A stretch of DNA of 64,000 bases. It comes from Pseudomonas uvaldensis (GTDB taxonomy: Bacteria > Pseudomonadota > Gammaproteobacteria > Pseudomonadales > Pseudomonadaceae). Position numbers and translations under genes: made by a program. The notes beneath the pieces were generated by a model. That model worked only from the letters and a program-made list of their open reading frames with translations, was not told the DNA's origin and searched no databases. Below are positions 17,261 through 25,810 of this stretch, piece by piece. The stretch lies in contig NZ_JAIWKS010000001.1 in assembly GCF_021271205.1 (NCBI RefSeq), forward strand, positions 124,001-188,000, in the 5' to 3' direction. Within the stretch, counting starts at the first letter, position 1. Every line of letters begins with the position of its first letter.

Positions 17261-17337
17261 AATTCAATGCAACGTATATTTAGTGCTAGATTATTTAATA
17301 TGAAGCGCGTATATGAGCGTGCCGGGAGGATTAAGTT

Positions 17338-17670
17338 ATGCTGGGGGAAATCGTAGCGGGCCTGATTGTATTATGTGTCGGAGGAATAACAGCCGTAGCA
17401 TATCGAGACCCGGCTTATTACAGATCCTTATATAGTCATTTATTTGGCGGCACTATATTCATATTCTTTCTTCTCCTTATTTGGGACATGGGTACATCAA
17501 TGCTATTGATGTACCTTGATGAATTCATGACTCCAGACAAGACACTTTTAGCTATCGAAAAAATGAGTAAAATTCAAATCCCTATCCCTGAATTAACTCT
17601 GACAGCCGTTGCTCTTCTCATTTACTCCTCAGTACTTTTATTGCTTCCGAAAGTTAGAAGCGATGCTTGA
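17338..17670 (+). CDS. small A/T-rich membrane protein (possible moron)
   Basis: The 110-residue protein has three or more hydrophobic helices: residues 4-20, a second centred on GGTIFIFFLLLIWDMG, and a third near LTLTAVALLIYSSVLLLL. Ribosome site GGGAGG stands in front of ATG 17338. Transcribed against the late operon and A/T-rich, it looks like a lysogenically expressed accessory gene. Its last 49 bases overlap the 3' end of the i-spanin gene on the other strand. Function unknown. Confidence 0.65.
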   Translation: MLGEIVAGLIVLCVGGITAVAYRDPAYYRSLYSHLFGGTIFIFFLLLIWDMGTSMLLMYLDEFMTPDKTLLAIEKMSKIQIPIPELTLTAVALLIYSSVLLLLPKVRSDA

Positions 17671-18203
17671 TCGAGGATTGTATTTATATAGGATTGACAG
17701 GCAGCCAAGGCTATAAGTCCCCGGTCGCCGGTATTGGTGATGCCGATAATTCGTTGAGCATGTGCTGGGTCAAGTTGGGCTCGTATGGTTCCATGAACCA
17801 CGCGGCCGGCGCTGGTGGTGGCAGGCATTGCACCGCTGCAGCTGGTATCGGTGGCGTCGAGTAGGACTGACAGGCGGACATCAGCAGTAGCGAGGCGATC
17901 ACGAAGGCGATCCTGATCACGTTGGGCATCGGTAAGGGCTCGATAGTGGGCTTGGTCATTTGCGGCCAGCCGCTGTTCCAGGGCAAGGCGCTTGTCCTGC
18001 TCTGCGCGCTGCAAGTTGGCGGAGGCCAGCGCGATTTGGTTGAGGGTCTCGGTGTGGAGCCGGGCTTGTTTTTCAAGCTGCTGACCGTAGCGCCAGCCTT
18101 GGATCTTCCAGGCGATGGCCACCGAAGCGGTGACCGAAGCGACCAGTAATAGTGCGGTGACCAACACGCGGTATTGCAGCGGGATCAGGTCGACGAGACG
18201 CAT
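17622..18203 (-). CDS. Rz-like i-spanin
   Basis: The 193-residue protein has an N-terminal membrane anchor (residues about 14-34, VLVTALLLVASVTASVAIAW). A long coiled-coil follows, rich in Q, A, R and D (residues 45-115). This is the design of inner-membrane spanins that fuse inner and outer membranes in the last step of lysis. The start at 18203 overlaps the endolysin stop by 19 bases. Its end overlaps the convergent membrane-protein gene, and the last 25 residues look acquired with it. Confidence 0.8.
   Translation of the reverse strand: MRLVDLIPLQYRVLVTALLLVASVTASVAIAWKIQGWRYGQQLEKQARLHTETLNQIALASANLQRAEQDKRLALEQRLAANDQAHYRALTDAQRDQDRLRDRLATADVRLSVLLDATDTSCSGAMPATTSAGRVVHGTIRAQLDPAHAQRIIGITNTGDRGLIALAACQSYINTILDQASLLTFGSNKSTEE
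17711..17929 (-). CDS. Rz1-like o-spanin lipoprotein nested in the i-spanin gene
   Basis: A 72-residue frame lies fully inside the i-spanin gene in another frame. It begins MPNVIRIAFVIASLLLMSAC, a lipoprotein signal with lipobox Cys20, and continues with a proline-rich region (STPPIPAAAVQCLPPPAPAA), both hallmarks of Rz1. Complete nesting is as in lambda Rz/Rz1. The mature lipoprotein would sit in the outer membrane and bind the i-spanin. Confidence 0.82.
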   Translation of the reverse strand: MPNVIRIAFVIASLLLMSACQSYSTPPIPAAAVQCLPPPAPAAWFMEPYEPNLTQHMLNELSASPIPATGDL

Positions 18204-18748
18204 AGCACCGCCCTCGCCCGCTCCCACAGCTGCAGACGATCAGCCAAGCCGTTGAGCCCGCCGTTGATTTTCCGGGTGATCGTTTCGAACTCATCCCGAT
18301 CAGCCAGCACGTTCAGTTCCCTGACCCACCAGAACCATGCAGCCGATTCGGTCGCCCATTGGGGCAGCTCCAGCAGTTCGGGCGTACGCAACAGGCGCTC
18401 GTCACCGAACAGCGCCAAGCTGCAGCGCAGGTAGTTGTTGCGGCCGGTGACTTGGATCAAGCCGCGACCGCGATAGCGCTGACCATCGCCGTCAGGTTCG
18501 GGTGTGTTGCCGAGTATCGCAGCCAGCGAGCCGGTGTCGTATTTGCTGAGGTACTGATCGCCGCCCAGCTCCCGCACGTATTGCAATTGACCGGACTCAT
18601 GCCCAACCTGAGCCAGGAATGCCGCTTGCCGCTTGGGCGTATCGATCTGTCGGTGGACCATGGCGGCGTTCAGCGCCGATACAAAAACGCCCGCTTGGCG
18701 GCGGGCGTTGGGCATGATGCGTTGTAATTGCTGCTCTGTCAGTGGCAT
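18185..18748 (-). CDS. endolysin, glycoside hydrolase family 19-like
   Basis: The 187-residue protein has the GH19 fold landmarks: FLAQVGHESGQLQYVRE with the catalytic Glu, DGQRYRGRGLIQVTGRNNY, and NGGLNGLADR near the C-terminus. Family members cut the peptidoglycan sugar chain. No signal peptide, so it depends on the holin encoded far upstream at 39494-39838. The start MPLTEQQLQ at 18748 was selected. It overlaps the following i-spanin gene. Confidence 0.9.
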   Translation of the reverse strand: MPLTEQQLQRIMPNARRQAGVFVSALNAAMVHRQIDTPKRQAAFLAQVGHESGQLQYVRELGGDQYLSKYDTGSLAAILGNTPEPDGDGQRYRGRGLIQVTGRNNYLRCSLALFGDERLLRTPELLELPQWATESAAWFWWVRELNVLADRDEFETITRKINGGLNGLADRLQLWERARAVLCVSST

Positions 18749-18758
18749 GGAGGGCTCC

Positions 18759-18784
18759 AAAAAAAGCCCGCTCGATGGCGGGTT
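18759..18784 (-). terminator. intrinsic terminator or attenuator before the endolysin
   Basis: On the minus strand CCCGC-6 bases-GCGGG is followed by seven T. It stands in the gap between the gpD-like gene and the endolysin, inside the late operon. Confidence 0.6.
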
Positions 18785-18816
18785 GCGGTTGTTCAAACAA
18801 GGCTCAGGGGTGTTGG

Positions 18817-19863
18817 CTAAAGCTCAACGACCTTGAGCGGTTTGGCTTCTTTCTTCTTTTTCTTGCCGGCGGCCTTGGCTTTGCCTTTCTTGCCGCCGTT
18901 GCACTCGACGACTGTGGTCCATCCGGCCGGTGTGAATAACTGCTCTACTGCATCCGCCAGATACTCACCGTCGAGACCGGGCTTGATGCCTTGGACCACA
19001 ATGAGCCGTTCAGCGAAGATGTCGGTTCTCCCGGCCATTTCCAGACGCACGCCGGCAGTGCTGCGGTTGAACGCAGCCAAGCGCGCCTTGGCTGCCTGCT
19101 CGGCGGCGGATTTGTTCGGATAGATATGCCGGTCGGTGTGGACCGCAGGGAGGCCGTCGGGCAATTCGTCGTTCCCCAGCTCGACCACCTGCAGAGCGCC
19201 CGTCTTTTTGTCCAGATGTTTGGTGCGCACCGCCTTCTGAGTGTTGCGGTCACCGAAGCGGAATTGATAACGGCTCAGATCGGCGCGCCCGAGGACGACC
19301 GGGCTCAGGTTCTTACCGCTCGCGGTTTGACTACCCTGCCGTGGCATCACCAACAACTTGCCGTCGGCCAGTTTCGCCGTGCAGTCGTACTGTTTGGCCA
19401 AGCGGGTGATGAAGTTGTAATCCGACTCGTTGAGTTGGTCGATACGGGGCACTTTGGTTTGCACGGGACACACCGGCTGCCAGCCATTGCGGGCGGCCAC
19501 ATTCCGGACAATTTGCTGCAAAGGCACATTTTCCCAGGACCCACTGCGCACGGTCTTACCGCTGCCACGCATGTCACTGGCCTTCCCTCGGATAACCAGC
19601 GTATCCGGAGGCCCGGACACCTCGACTTCGTCCACGGTGTAGCGACCCAGACGGGTCAAGGCTTTACCTGTGTAGCCCAGGTACACCTCGATATTCGCGC
19701 CCCGAGTGGGCAACGTGACCGCCTGATCACGATCATCTATGCGCAGCTCGAAGTCATCCGACTCCATGCCAGGCTTGTCCGAGGTTCGAAGCTGTAAGAG
19801 TCGGTCGTTCATCAGCGTGGTGATGTCCTTGCCATCCGCGACAATGCGAAAGGTAGGTTTCAT
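18817..19863 (-). CDS. tail protein gpD-like (phage late control D family, baseplate hub)
   Basis: The 348-residue protein matches the P2 gpD / gp27-like hub family. It has an N-terminal beta-rich domain (DFELRIDDRDQAVTLPTRG), the central ESDYNFITRLAKQYDC and a C-terminal domain. The tail end is a run of lysine and alanine (KKKKKEAKP), unusual for the family and perhaps disordered. Start at ATG 19863 behind GGAG; an ATG three codons upstream is possible. It follows gpX as in P2. Confidence 0.88.
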   Translation of the reverse strand: MKPTFRIVADGKDITTLMNDRLLQLRTSDKPGMESDDFELRIDDRDQAVTLPTRGANIEVYLGYTGKALTRLGRYTVDEVEVSGPPDTLVIRGKASDMRGSGKTVRSGSWENVPLQQIVRNVAARNGWQPVCPVQTKVPRIDQLNESDYNFITRLAKQYDCTAKLADGKLLVMPRQGSQTASGKNLSPVVLGRADLSRYQFRFGDRNTQKAVRTKHLDKKTGALQVVELGNDELPDGLPAVHTDRHIYPNKSAAEQAAKARLAAFNRSTAGVRLEMAGRTDIFAERLIVVQGIKPGLDGEYLADAVEQLFTPAGWTTVVECNGGKKGKAKAAGKKKKKEAKPLKVVEL

Positions 19864-19876
19864 GGGGGACACTCCT

Positions 19877-19906
19877 GAAAAAAGAAACCCCGCACAGGGC
19901 GGGGCT
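19877..19906 (-). terminator. intrinsic terminator or attenuator between X and D
   Basis: Minus strand CCCCGC-5 bases-GCGGGG followed by TTTCTTTTTT. It lies inside the tail operon. Confidence 0.65.
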
Positions 19907-19927
19907 TATGGGATGCGATGGCGTGTG

Positions 19928-20134
19928 TTAGTCCCACAACTGGACCTCCTCCAGCGTTTGCGCTGGCAGATCCGGCAACCGGATGATCACACCGGCGCGA
20001 AACGGTTGAGGCTCATCAGCCAGTCCCTGATTGGCGGCGAGCACGGCCTCTACCGTGCCGTTCAAATGGCCGTAATAGTGATGACAGACGGTGTCCAACA
20101 GATCCCCGTCAGACGTTCTGCAGATCGTCGCCAT
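19928..20134 (-). CDS. tail protein X (LysM-like)
   Basis: The 68-residue protein is typical of P2 gpX: a small LysM-like fold with GDLLDTVCHHYYG and PFRAGVIIRLPDL. It is needed for tail assembly. It overlaps the U gene by 26 bases. Confidence 0.9.
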   Translation of the reverse strand: MATICRTSDGDLLDTVCHHYYGHLNGTVEAVLAANQGLADEPQPFRAGVIIRLPDLPAQTLEEVQLWD

Positions 20135-20954
20135 AGCTCACAAACTCCAGTGAAAAGGATTGCTTCCGTGGGATGCCACCGGCGAGCAGGTGACTTTGTT
20201 CTTCCTCGATGTTGAGCAAGCACCAGGTACCCAGCACGTCTCCGTAGCCGGTGGTCAGGTTCACCGGCTGCAGACGGCCGCCGATGGTGCGCAAGGTATC
20301 CAGCTGTTTGAGCCCTCCTTTGAAGCCTGGGAAGATCGCGCCCTTGAGGGTGATCTTGTCTTCTCCCTGGCCGACCGCCTGCTGGGCAATGCTGCGCGTG
20401 AGGCGTTCCTGTCCAGCCCAGCGGAACGATGTCTGCCGACGCAGTTCCTCGAACGCCGCCGTATCCAAATTGAAGTAGTACGGCTGGGCGTTCGCCTCTA
20501 GGGGCTGCATGATCAGCAGATGCGGGAAGGGTTTCACCGCCTCGGCCGCTGGGGTCAGCTGTGGTGTGAATGCCCCAGTGGGCAGGATGTTGCTCAGCGC
20601 CGGACTCACCTGTCCGGCAATGCGGTTGATCGCCGCGCCTGCCGTCGCTGCCTGTTCCCTGAGCGAGCCCAGCCGTTCCTGTACCTGACTGGCCGCATTG
20701 ACGGCCTGATTGTATCTGGCGGCCACCTGCCCCACCGCAGACTGCGCAGCGTTGATGGCTCGCATGGTCCGCTGGACCTTGGCACCGATGGCTGGACCAA
20801 TGAAGGGCACGCCCTCCAGTTCCGAGGCTGCGCCTGTCATGTCGCTGATGGCGCCGTTCAGTGGCCCCAACATACCGTCGAGGCTGGTGCGCCCAGACTC
20901 CCCCGCCGCAAGCAGCGATTTCAGCGCCGATTGCATTTGCTCCATGTAGGCCAT
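20109..20954 (-). CDS. tail terminator gpU-like with a long N-terminal extension
   Basis: The C-terminal 135 residues (from LLIMQPLEANAQPYYFNLDT) are the gpU fold, ending in the characteristic KQSFSLEFVSYGDD. The first about 145 residues are alanine-rich helices with heptad-like spacing. They have no counterpart in P2 gpU, which is about half this length. The gene follows the tape measure, as in P2. The extension could be a fused tape-measure end or a hub-interacting helix. Confidence 0.85.
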   Translation of the reverse strand: MAYMEQMQSALKSLLAAGESGRTSLDGMLGPLNGAISDMTGAASELEGVPFIGPAIGAKVQRTMRAINAAQSAVGQVAARYNQAVNAASQVQERLGSLREQAATAGAAINRIAGQVSPALSNILPTGAFTPQLTPAAEAVKPFPHLLIMQPLEANAQPYYFNLDTAAFEELRRQTSFRWAGQERLTRSIAQQAVGQGEDKITLKGAIFPGFKGGLKQLDTLRTIGGRLQPVNLTTGYGDVLGTWCLLNIEEEQSHLLAGGIPRKQSFSLEFVSYGDDLQNV

Positions 20955-20963
20955 GACACCTCC

Positions 20964-23540
20964 TTAAACGTGCGGCGCATCGAACAATTGATTTGATGAC
21001 TGGCGAGCAAGCGTCTCGCGAGAGAATGCCTCCATGAGCTGACGCAAGTGTGGCTCCAGCTCCCGAGCCAGTTGCGCGGGATCCTTCACATCGCCTTGAA
21101 CGGTGATGGAAACACTCGGCGCGAAGCTGAAAGCCTGCTCAACCTTCGGCGGCACCGGCGGGGTCGGTTCTGGTGGTTTGGCAATTTCAGGAGGCTTGAC
21201 CTCGGCCGGCTTCTCCTCGCTGCCGAACCAGGACTTGCCCAAGAAGCTGCCAATGCTTTCGCCACCCAGACCGCCCAACGCGGCGCCAATTGCGCCCCCG
21301 ATGGCGGTACCGATGATTGGCACCACCGAACCAATAGCGGCGCCTGCTGCACCGCCGGCAAGCGCGCCTGCCAAGCCACCGGCGGCCCCACCATAGCCTT
21401 CGGCTTTTTCGTCTTGAGTCGTGGCGTTGAGCGCGGTATCCAGAACACCGACGCCTGCATCCAGTACCGATCCGCCGGGAATACGCTTGGTGGCCCGTGT
21501 TACGCCTCTCAACGACTTTACAGCCATACCGAGCGAACCACTGGGCACCGCCTCTGCCGCAGCGGCTATTGGTACAGCCGACAGCAGCCCCACCTTAGGC
21601 ATGACCGAAGCAACAGGCGCTGACACGGTTGGAACACTCGACATCCGGGCAGGTAGCCGGCGACGGGAGATTGTGCCGATTCCCGTACGTCGACCACGAC
21701 GACCACGCTGACGCTTGCGAGCACCACCGCCAGGATCTGCACCTGGGCCGGAACTCGCCCGGCCTATTGCATCGGCGTTGACGACAAACACACGTTGCGG
21801 CTCATTGCTGATCGCCGCTGCCGAATCGGTGCCGCTGCCCATCAATTTGCCGAGAACACCCAAGCCCTGGTCGACCGTTTTGATACCGGTTTTCGGGGCC
21901 TTGGCGACAGCATCACCAAGAGCACCCGCACCACGCTCCATCACCCGGCCGCGACTGATGTTGTACAAGCCTTTGCCAATTTTGACGGCGCTGGCAGCGC
22001 TCTTAAGTGCAATCAATCCGGCGGTGATGCCGGCGATACCCATCACCACCGGCTGTGCGCCATCCGAAAGCTTGGTCAACCCACGAACAATCGAAGTCAG
22101 CCCCTGGGCGACTGCATCCGTCGCCGGGCGAATAGCATCACCGATGCTACGCATCCCGTCGCTGACCGCCTGACCCAGCTCGTCCCACATCTGCTTCGAT
22201 GTTTCGCGCCGCTCGGCCAGGTTCTTGTCCAGGATCCCGCCGGAAGATTGCGAATCCTTTTTCAGCTGCTCGTACAGCTCCCGGTTTTGCGAATACGCGG
22301 TGAGCGCAGCCTTGACCTGCATGTCGGCGAACAAATCACCCGTACGCAGTGATCTCTCCAGCGCATCGAGCGCGGCCTTGGCTTTTTCCGGATCTGTTTC
22401 CTTGCTGATCCTGGCCTGAGCCTCGGCCATTTTTGCGGCTTTCTCCGGGTCGGTGGCCTGGATGTATTTCATGGCCAGGGCAAAGCTGGATTCCAGGGTC
22501 GACATGCCCTTTTGAATGCCGGTATTCAACGAGGCCTGATAATCAATCCCCGCCTCCTTGTACGCCTTGACCACATCGCTCGAACCGATCTTCTCCATCC
22601 AGTTCTTGAGGTTGTTGGCTGCCTCGTCCGAACCACCGGCAGTCTTCATCTGGACCTGAAGCATCGCGCCCAGGGAGCTGACAGCATCCATGCCGGTGCT
22701 GCCATTCTTTTCCATGGTGGCCAGCAGTTGAGGAAACCACCGGGCCATGTCGCTGGCCTCAAAGCTACCCGCCTGCCCCTGGAAGGCGATGGCCTCCAGC
22801 GCCTGTTGCATTACCTTGGGATCGGTGATCTTGGCGTTCTGCTGCAGGGCCATGATCATGCTGGCCGTGTCGACGCCCGACGCGCTTTGGCCGACCGAGA
22901 ACTTTGCAGCCATTGGTGCGTAAGCCATCGCTGGCTTAAGGTCCATGCCGGCACCTACCAACTGGTTTATCAGATCCGCCACATCGTTACGGGCCATGCC
23001 AGTATCGCGATGGGTCTGAATCACCGTCTGACTGAGTTGTGTTTCTTGTGGCTTGTTGGCCACATCTGCCTTGATGGCAATATCCCGAATAATCGCTTGA
23101 TAATCAGCGCTAACCTTGGCGGGAATCGTCGCAAAACCTGTGGCGACAACACCTTGAGCAACGCTCGAAGTGAGTCCTTTCTTACCTGCATCAAGCTGCT
23201 GATGACCTTTGAGCTGCAGATCGGCAGCCTTAGCCGCCCGGCCGAGCCTCTGGTATTCCTGGCCCAACCGGCCCACCTGAACACCCTGCTTGCGCAGGGC
23301 ATCAAGGTTGCCGTTGAGCTTGCGCAACAGGCCGTCCGCCGAGGCAGCACCAGTCTCGTGCGCCCGCTTCCATTCATCGCGCAGGCGGATGGTTTCGCTG
23401 ATGGTGCTCCTGAGCACCTTGGCCTTGTTGCCTTTGTCCTCCAGCTTTTTGATGTGACCTTCGACTGTTCGAAAGGCCGACCCCATCGTCGAACTGACGG
23501 CGCCGCCAATCACCAGCGATAACGCCAGTTTGCTTGCCAT
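20964..23540 (-). CDS. tail tape measure protein (gpT-like)
   Basis: The 858-residue protein is the longest in the tail module. It has an N-terminal TP901-type coiled region and a central domain (AYAPMAAKFSVGQSASGVDT). Hydrophobic segments follow, including VVMGIAGITAGLIALKSAAS and a glycine-alanine-rich stretch near residue 740. It sets tail length; at about 860 residues a tail of P2-like length is expected. C-terminal PPVPPKVEQAFSFAPSVSIT is typical of P2-like T proteins. Confidence 0.92.
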   Translation of the reverse strand: MASKLALSLVIGGAVSSTMGSAFRTVEGHIKKLEDKGNKAKVLRSTISETIRLRDEWKRAHETGAASADGLLRKLNGNLDALRKQGVQVGRLGQEYQRLGRAAKAADLQLKGHQQLDAGKKGLTSSVAQGVVATGFATIPAKVSADYQAIIRDIAIKADVANKPQETQLSQTVIQTHRDTGMARNDVADLINQLVGAGMDLKPAMAYAPMAAKFSVGQSASGVDTASMIMALQQNAKITDPKVMQQALEAIAFQGQAGSFEASDMARWFPQLLATMEKNGSTGMDAVSSLGAMLQVQMKTAGGSDEAANNLKNWMEKIGSSDVVKAYKEAGIDYQASLNTGIQKGMSTLESSFALAMKYIQATDPEKAAKMAEAQARISKETDPEKAKAALDALERSLRTGDLFADMQVKAALTAYSQNRELYEQLKKDSQSSGGILDKNLAERRETSKQMWDELGQAVSDGMRSIGDAIRPATDAVAQGLTSIVRGLTKLSDGAQPVVMGIAGITAGLIALKSAASAVKIGKGLYNISRGRVMERGAGALGDAVAKAPKTGIKTVDQGLGVLGKLMGSGTDSAAAISNEPQRVFVVNADAIGRASSGPGADPGGGARKRQRGRRGRRTGIGTISRRRLPARMSSVPTVSAPVASVMPKVGLLSAVPIAAAAEAVPSGSLGMAVKSLRGVTRATKRIPGGSVLDAGVGVLDTALNATTQDEKAEGYGGAAGGLAGALAGGAAGAAIGSVVPIIGTAIGGAIGAALGGLGGESIGSFLGKSWFGSEEKPAEVKPPEIAKPPEPTPPVPPKVEQAFSFAPSVSITVQGDVKDPAQLARELEPHLRQLMEAFSRETLARQSSNQLFDAPHV

Positions 23541-23554
23541 CGTCTACCTCTTAT

Positions 23555-23680
23555 TCAGTCTGAGAGCCACCAGACCATGTCGGAGAACGGCATGGCGAGG
23601 ATTTCAGCGGCGGAAAAGTTCAGCTCCGTGGCTAAGCGCTTAGCAAGTTGCTTTTGCACTTTCTGGTTGAAGTTCATCAT
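23555..23680 (-). CDS. gpE'-like tail assembly chaperone, overlapping frame
   Basis: A 41-codon frame begins ATGATGAAC inside the 3' end of the gpE gene and runs past its stop. It ends AEILAMPFSDMVWWLSD, which resembles the short tryptophan-rich C-terminus of the P2 E+E' chaperone. Relative to gpE the frame is +1 (equal to -2), so it could be read by frameshifting or from its own ATG. It sits exactly between gpE and the tape measure, where this product is expected. Confidence 0.7.
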   Translation of the reverse strand: MMNFNQKVQKQLAKRLATELNFSAAEILAMPFSDMVWWLSD

Positions 23681-23966
23681 CTTGCACCAGGCGAAAATAA
23701 CCGGCCTGCAAGCGATTCAGGTCCTTCACAAGTAGACCGTCTAGATCCTTGACTCCAATCTCAGCCAGCGAGGTATACAAGTACTCATCCTGTTTTTCTT
23801 CGTTGGAGGGGAACGCCTCTCGAGCGTTGCGAAGATCGCGCACAGTCGGGGCTCGCAAGCTCAATGTATCGACGCGCACCCCGTTAGCTTCGCTTGGTAC
23901 GCTCAGCTTCACAGTCACGCGGTCAGCCGTCAGGGTCATCCAGCTTGGGATTTTGGTGTCGCTCAT
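23640..23966 (-). CDS. tail assembly chaperone gpE-like
   Basis: The 108-residue acidic protein (IPSWMTLTADRVTVKLSVPS at the front, DLDGLLVKDLNRLQAGYFRL later) matches the P2 gpE / TAC_7 family. It lies between the tail tube and tape measure genes. Its last 41 bases overlap the gpE'-like frame. Confidence 0.85.
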   Translation of the reverse strand: MSDTKIPSWMTLTADRVTVKLSVPSEANGVRVDTLSLRAPTVRDLRNAREAFPSNEEKQDEYLYTSLAEIGVKDLDGLLVKDLNRLQAGYFRLVQDDELQPESAKATC

Positions 23967-24037
23967 AGTGCTATGTCCTTAGGGATAGACAGAAGGCCGT
24001 CGCCCAGGCGAGGCACTGGGCAGACGGACAAAAGGAA

Positions 24038-24547
24038 TTAGAGGCCCAAGGCGGAACGCTGGGCGGCGAGTTGATCAACACCGTTGATAACTCGGCGCAT
24101 GCCGAGGGGGTCGATCTCGTAGACGGTTCGGCCGTCCACTTCGAGCTTGTAGTACGTCAGCCCAACGGAGTGCTTGATCTCGGCTTTGTCGCCCGGTTTC
24201 CAGTCGCCCATGTCGACCTCTTTCAACGTGCCGCGCAGGGTGACGATAACCGGCGTGACTTTGCCTTTGAGCCCCTTGTAAGCCCCCCGGAACGTGCCGT
24301 TGAACGCCGTGCCATCGGCCAAGCCGAAGAACTTCAACGACTCACGGCGCACGCCCGTGGTAGTGAAGTTCGCCTCCTGTTTTTCCATGCCCATGTCCAG
24401 CTCGACCGGGGCATCCATGCCACCGCCGCGATGCTCTTCCACCTTGAGCGTGAGCTTGGGCAGCGTCAGGCTCGGTACGTCGCCCTGGAAGCTGACGCCG
24501 TCGACGAACAAGTTCAGGTTCGCCAGGGTTTCGGGAATCATTGCCAT
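24038..24547 (-). CDS. major tail tube protein (FII)
   Basis: The 169-residue protein matches P2 FII: it begins MAMIPETLANLNLFVDGVSF and contains MGMEKQEANFTTTG and KHSVGLTYYKLEVDGRTVYEIDP. It polymerises into the inner tube of the contractile tail. It follows the sheath gene by 12 bases. Confidence 0.95.
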   Translation of the reverse strand: MAMIPETLANLNLFVDGVSFQGDVPSLTLPKLTLKVEEHRGGGMDAPVELDMGMEKQEANFTTTGVRRESLKFFGLADGTAFNGTFRGAYKGLKGKVTPVIVTLRGTLKEVDMGDWKPGDKAEIKHSVGLTYYKLEVDGRTVYEIDPLGMRRVINGVDQLAAQRSALGL

Positions 24548-24559
24548 TGGGGTCGCTCC

Positions 24560-25723
24560 TTAAGCGGCGGTGTCGAGCACTTCGGTCAGCCATTGATTGG
24601 TGACCTCTACGCGGAAGTTGGGGTTTTCTGCCGGCGGGACGTCGGTGAAGCGGATGTTCCAATACACCTTGCCCTGCTCCAGCTGGCTGGCCGTGTTCAG
24701 CTCCGGGTCGGCAAACACCTCGAAGTTGATGATTGCGCCCTGGGCTTTTAGATCGCGCATGAACGCTTGCAGACCTTCTGTCACGTCCTTGATATAGGTC
24801 GCGGTGATGGAGCGGTCGACCGCCCATTTATGGCCGTACAGAATCGCGTCCATGACGATGTCCATCGTTCGTACCCGAGTGACGAACGCCCACTTCGGAT
24901 CGCTCGACAGCGTGCGGTTGCCCCACAGGCGGAAACCATCGTCGCGAATGATCGTGGCGATCTTGGCGTTGTTGAGCAGGTTGGCCCGGCAGGTTTCGTC
25001 CCCGTCCAAAAACTCAATCGGCCGAGTGGTGCCGGTGATGCCGACAAACTCTTTGTTCGACGGCGAGGCCCAGAAGCCGTATTCACTGTCGGTCCAGGCG
25101 AAGAGGCCCGCTACCCAGGCAGAGCCCGGCGCATCGACCGTGGCATCCGCCGTGGTGTCCCAGTACTGCACGCCAGGATCAGCCAGAAACGCCCGCTTGG
25201 CGCCGAAGTTTTCTGCATAGGCCATGACGGCCTCATCGGTGGTGTTCGGACCGTCGAGGATGGCCAGCCCCCGCAGTTTGTCCGCCAGCGCAACCAGGGC
25301 CGTACCGACCGCCAGTGTCGAGCTGTGTTTGGGGGTTACCAACAGCCGCGGCTGCGCGTTGAACCGACTTTTACCGTCCAGCAGTGCTTGCAGGCCGGTG
25401 CGTTTACCGCTGGACTGTACGCCACCGATGATTGCCGAGGTCTGCTCGGCGGGATCTTCCAGCTTGGCCACACCACAGGCCACAATCACCGCCTTGGCTC
25501 GGGTGTAAATGGCTTGGCAAGCTTTGGTGATCGCCGAGTCAGGCCCGAAGGCGGCCACCGCTTCGCGCTCATTGGTGATCATTACCAGGTCATTCGGCTG
25601 CGCGCTGTAAGCCGGCGCCGGCACGAAGGTGTCGACCAGTCCGATGATTGAGGACGAAGGCAACGCAATGACACGAGCGCCGGTGTCGACGTTCGTGACA
25701 GTCACGCCATGAAAGAAGCTCAT
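24560..25723 (-). CDS. tail sheath protein (FI)
   Basis: The 387-residue protein matches P2 FI: MSFFHGVTVTNVDTGARVI at the start, SIIGLVDTFVPAP, GVQYWDTTADATVDAPGSAW, and the conserved DEGFRLWGNRTLS-type segment RDDGFRLWGNRTLSSDP. It forms the contractile sheath, so the virion is a myovirus. Confidence 0.96.
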   Translation of the reverse strand: MSFFHGVTVTNVDTGARVIALPSSSIIGLVDTFVPAPAYSAQPNDLVMITNEREAVAAFGPDSAITKACQAIYTRAKAVIVACGVAKLEDPAEQTSAIIGGVQSSGKRTGLQALLDGKSRFNAQPRLLVTPKHSSTLAVGTALVALADKLRGLAILDGPNTTDEAVMAYAENFGAKRAFLADPGVQYWDTTADATVDAPGSAWVAGLFAWTDSEYGFWASPSNKEFVGITGTTRPIEFLDGDETCRANLLNNAKIATIIRDDGFRLWGNRTLSSDPKWAFVTRVRTMDIVMDAILYGHKWAVDRSITATYIKDVTEGLQAFMRDLKAQGAIINFEVFADPELNTASQLEQGKVYWNIRFTDVPPAENPNFRVEVTNQWLTEVLDTAA

Positions 25724-25780
25724 AGATTCTCCAGATACGAGAAGGCCCCGCAGTGCAGGGCCTTGTTTGTGGTGAGGCGG

Positions 25781-25810
25781 AAAAGAAAACGCCCCGTCAG
25801 TGCGGGGCGC
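25781..25810 (-). terminator. intrinsic terminator or attenuator before the sheath gene
   Basis: Minus strand CGCCCCG-6 bases-CGGGGCG followed by TTTTCTTTT. It lies between the fibre-assembly and sheath genes. A second hairpin without a T run stands at 25742-25764. Confidence 0.6.

Noticed and set aside
22512..23522. Long plus-strand frames opposite the tape measure, terminase and primase genes
   Set aside because: They mirror high-GC genes on the minus strand and lack start sites and recognisable domains.
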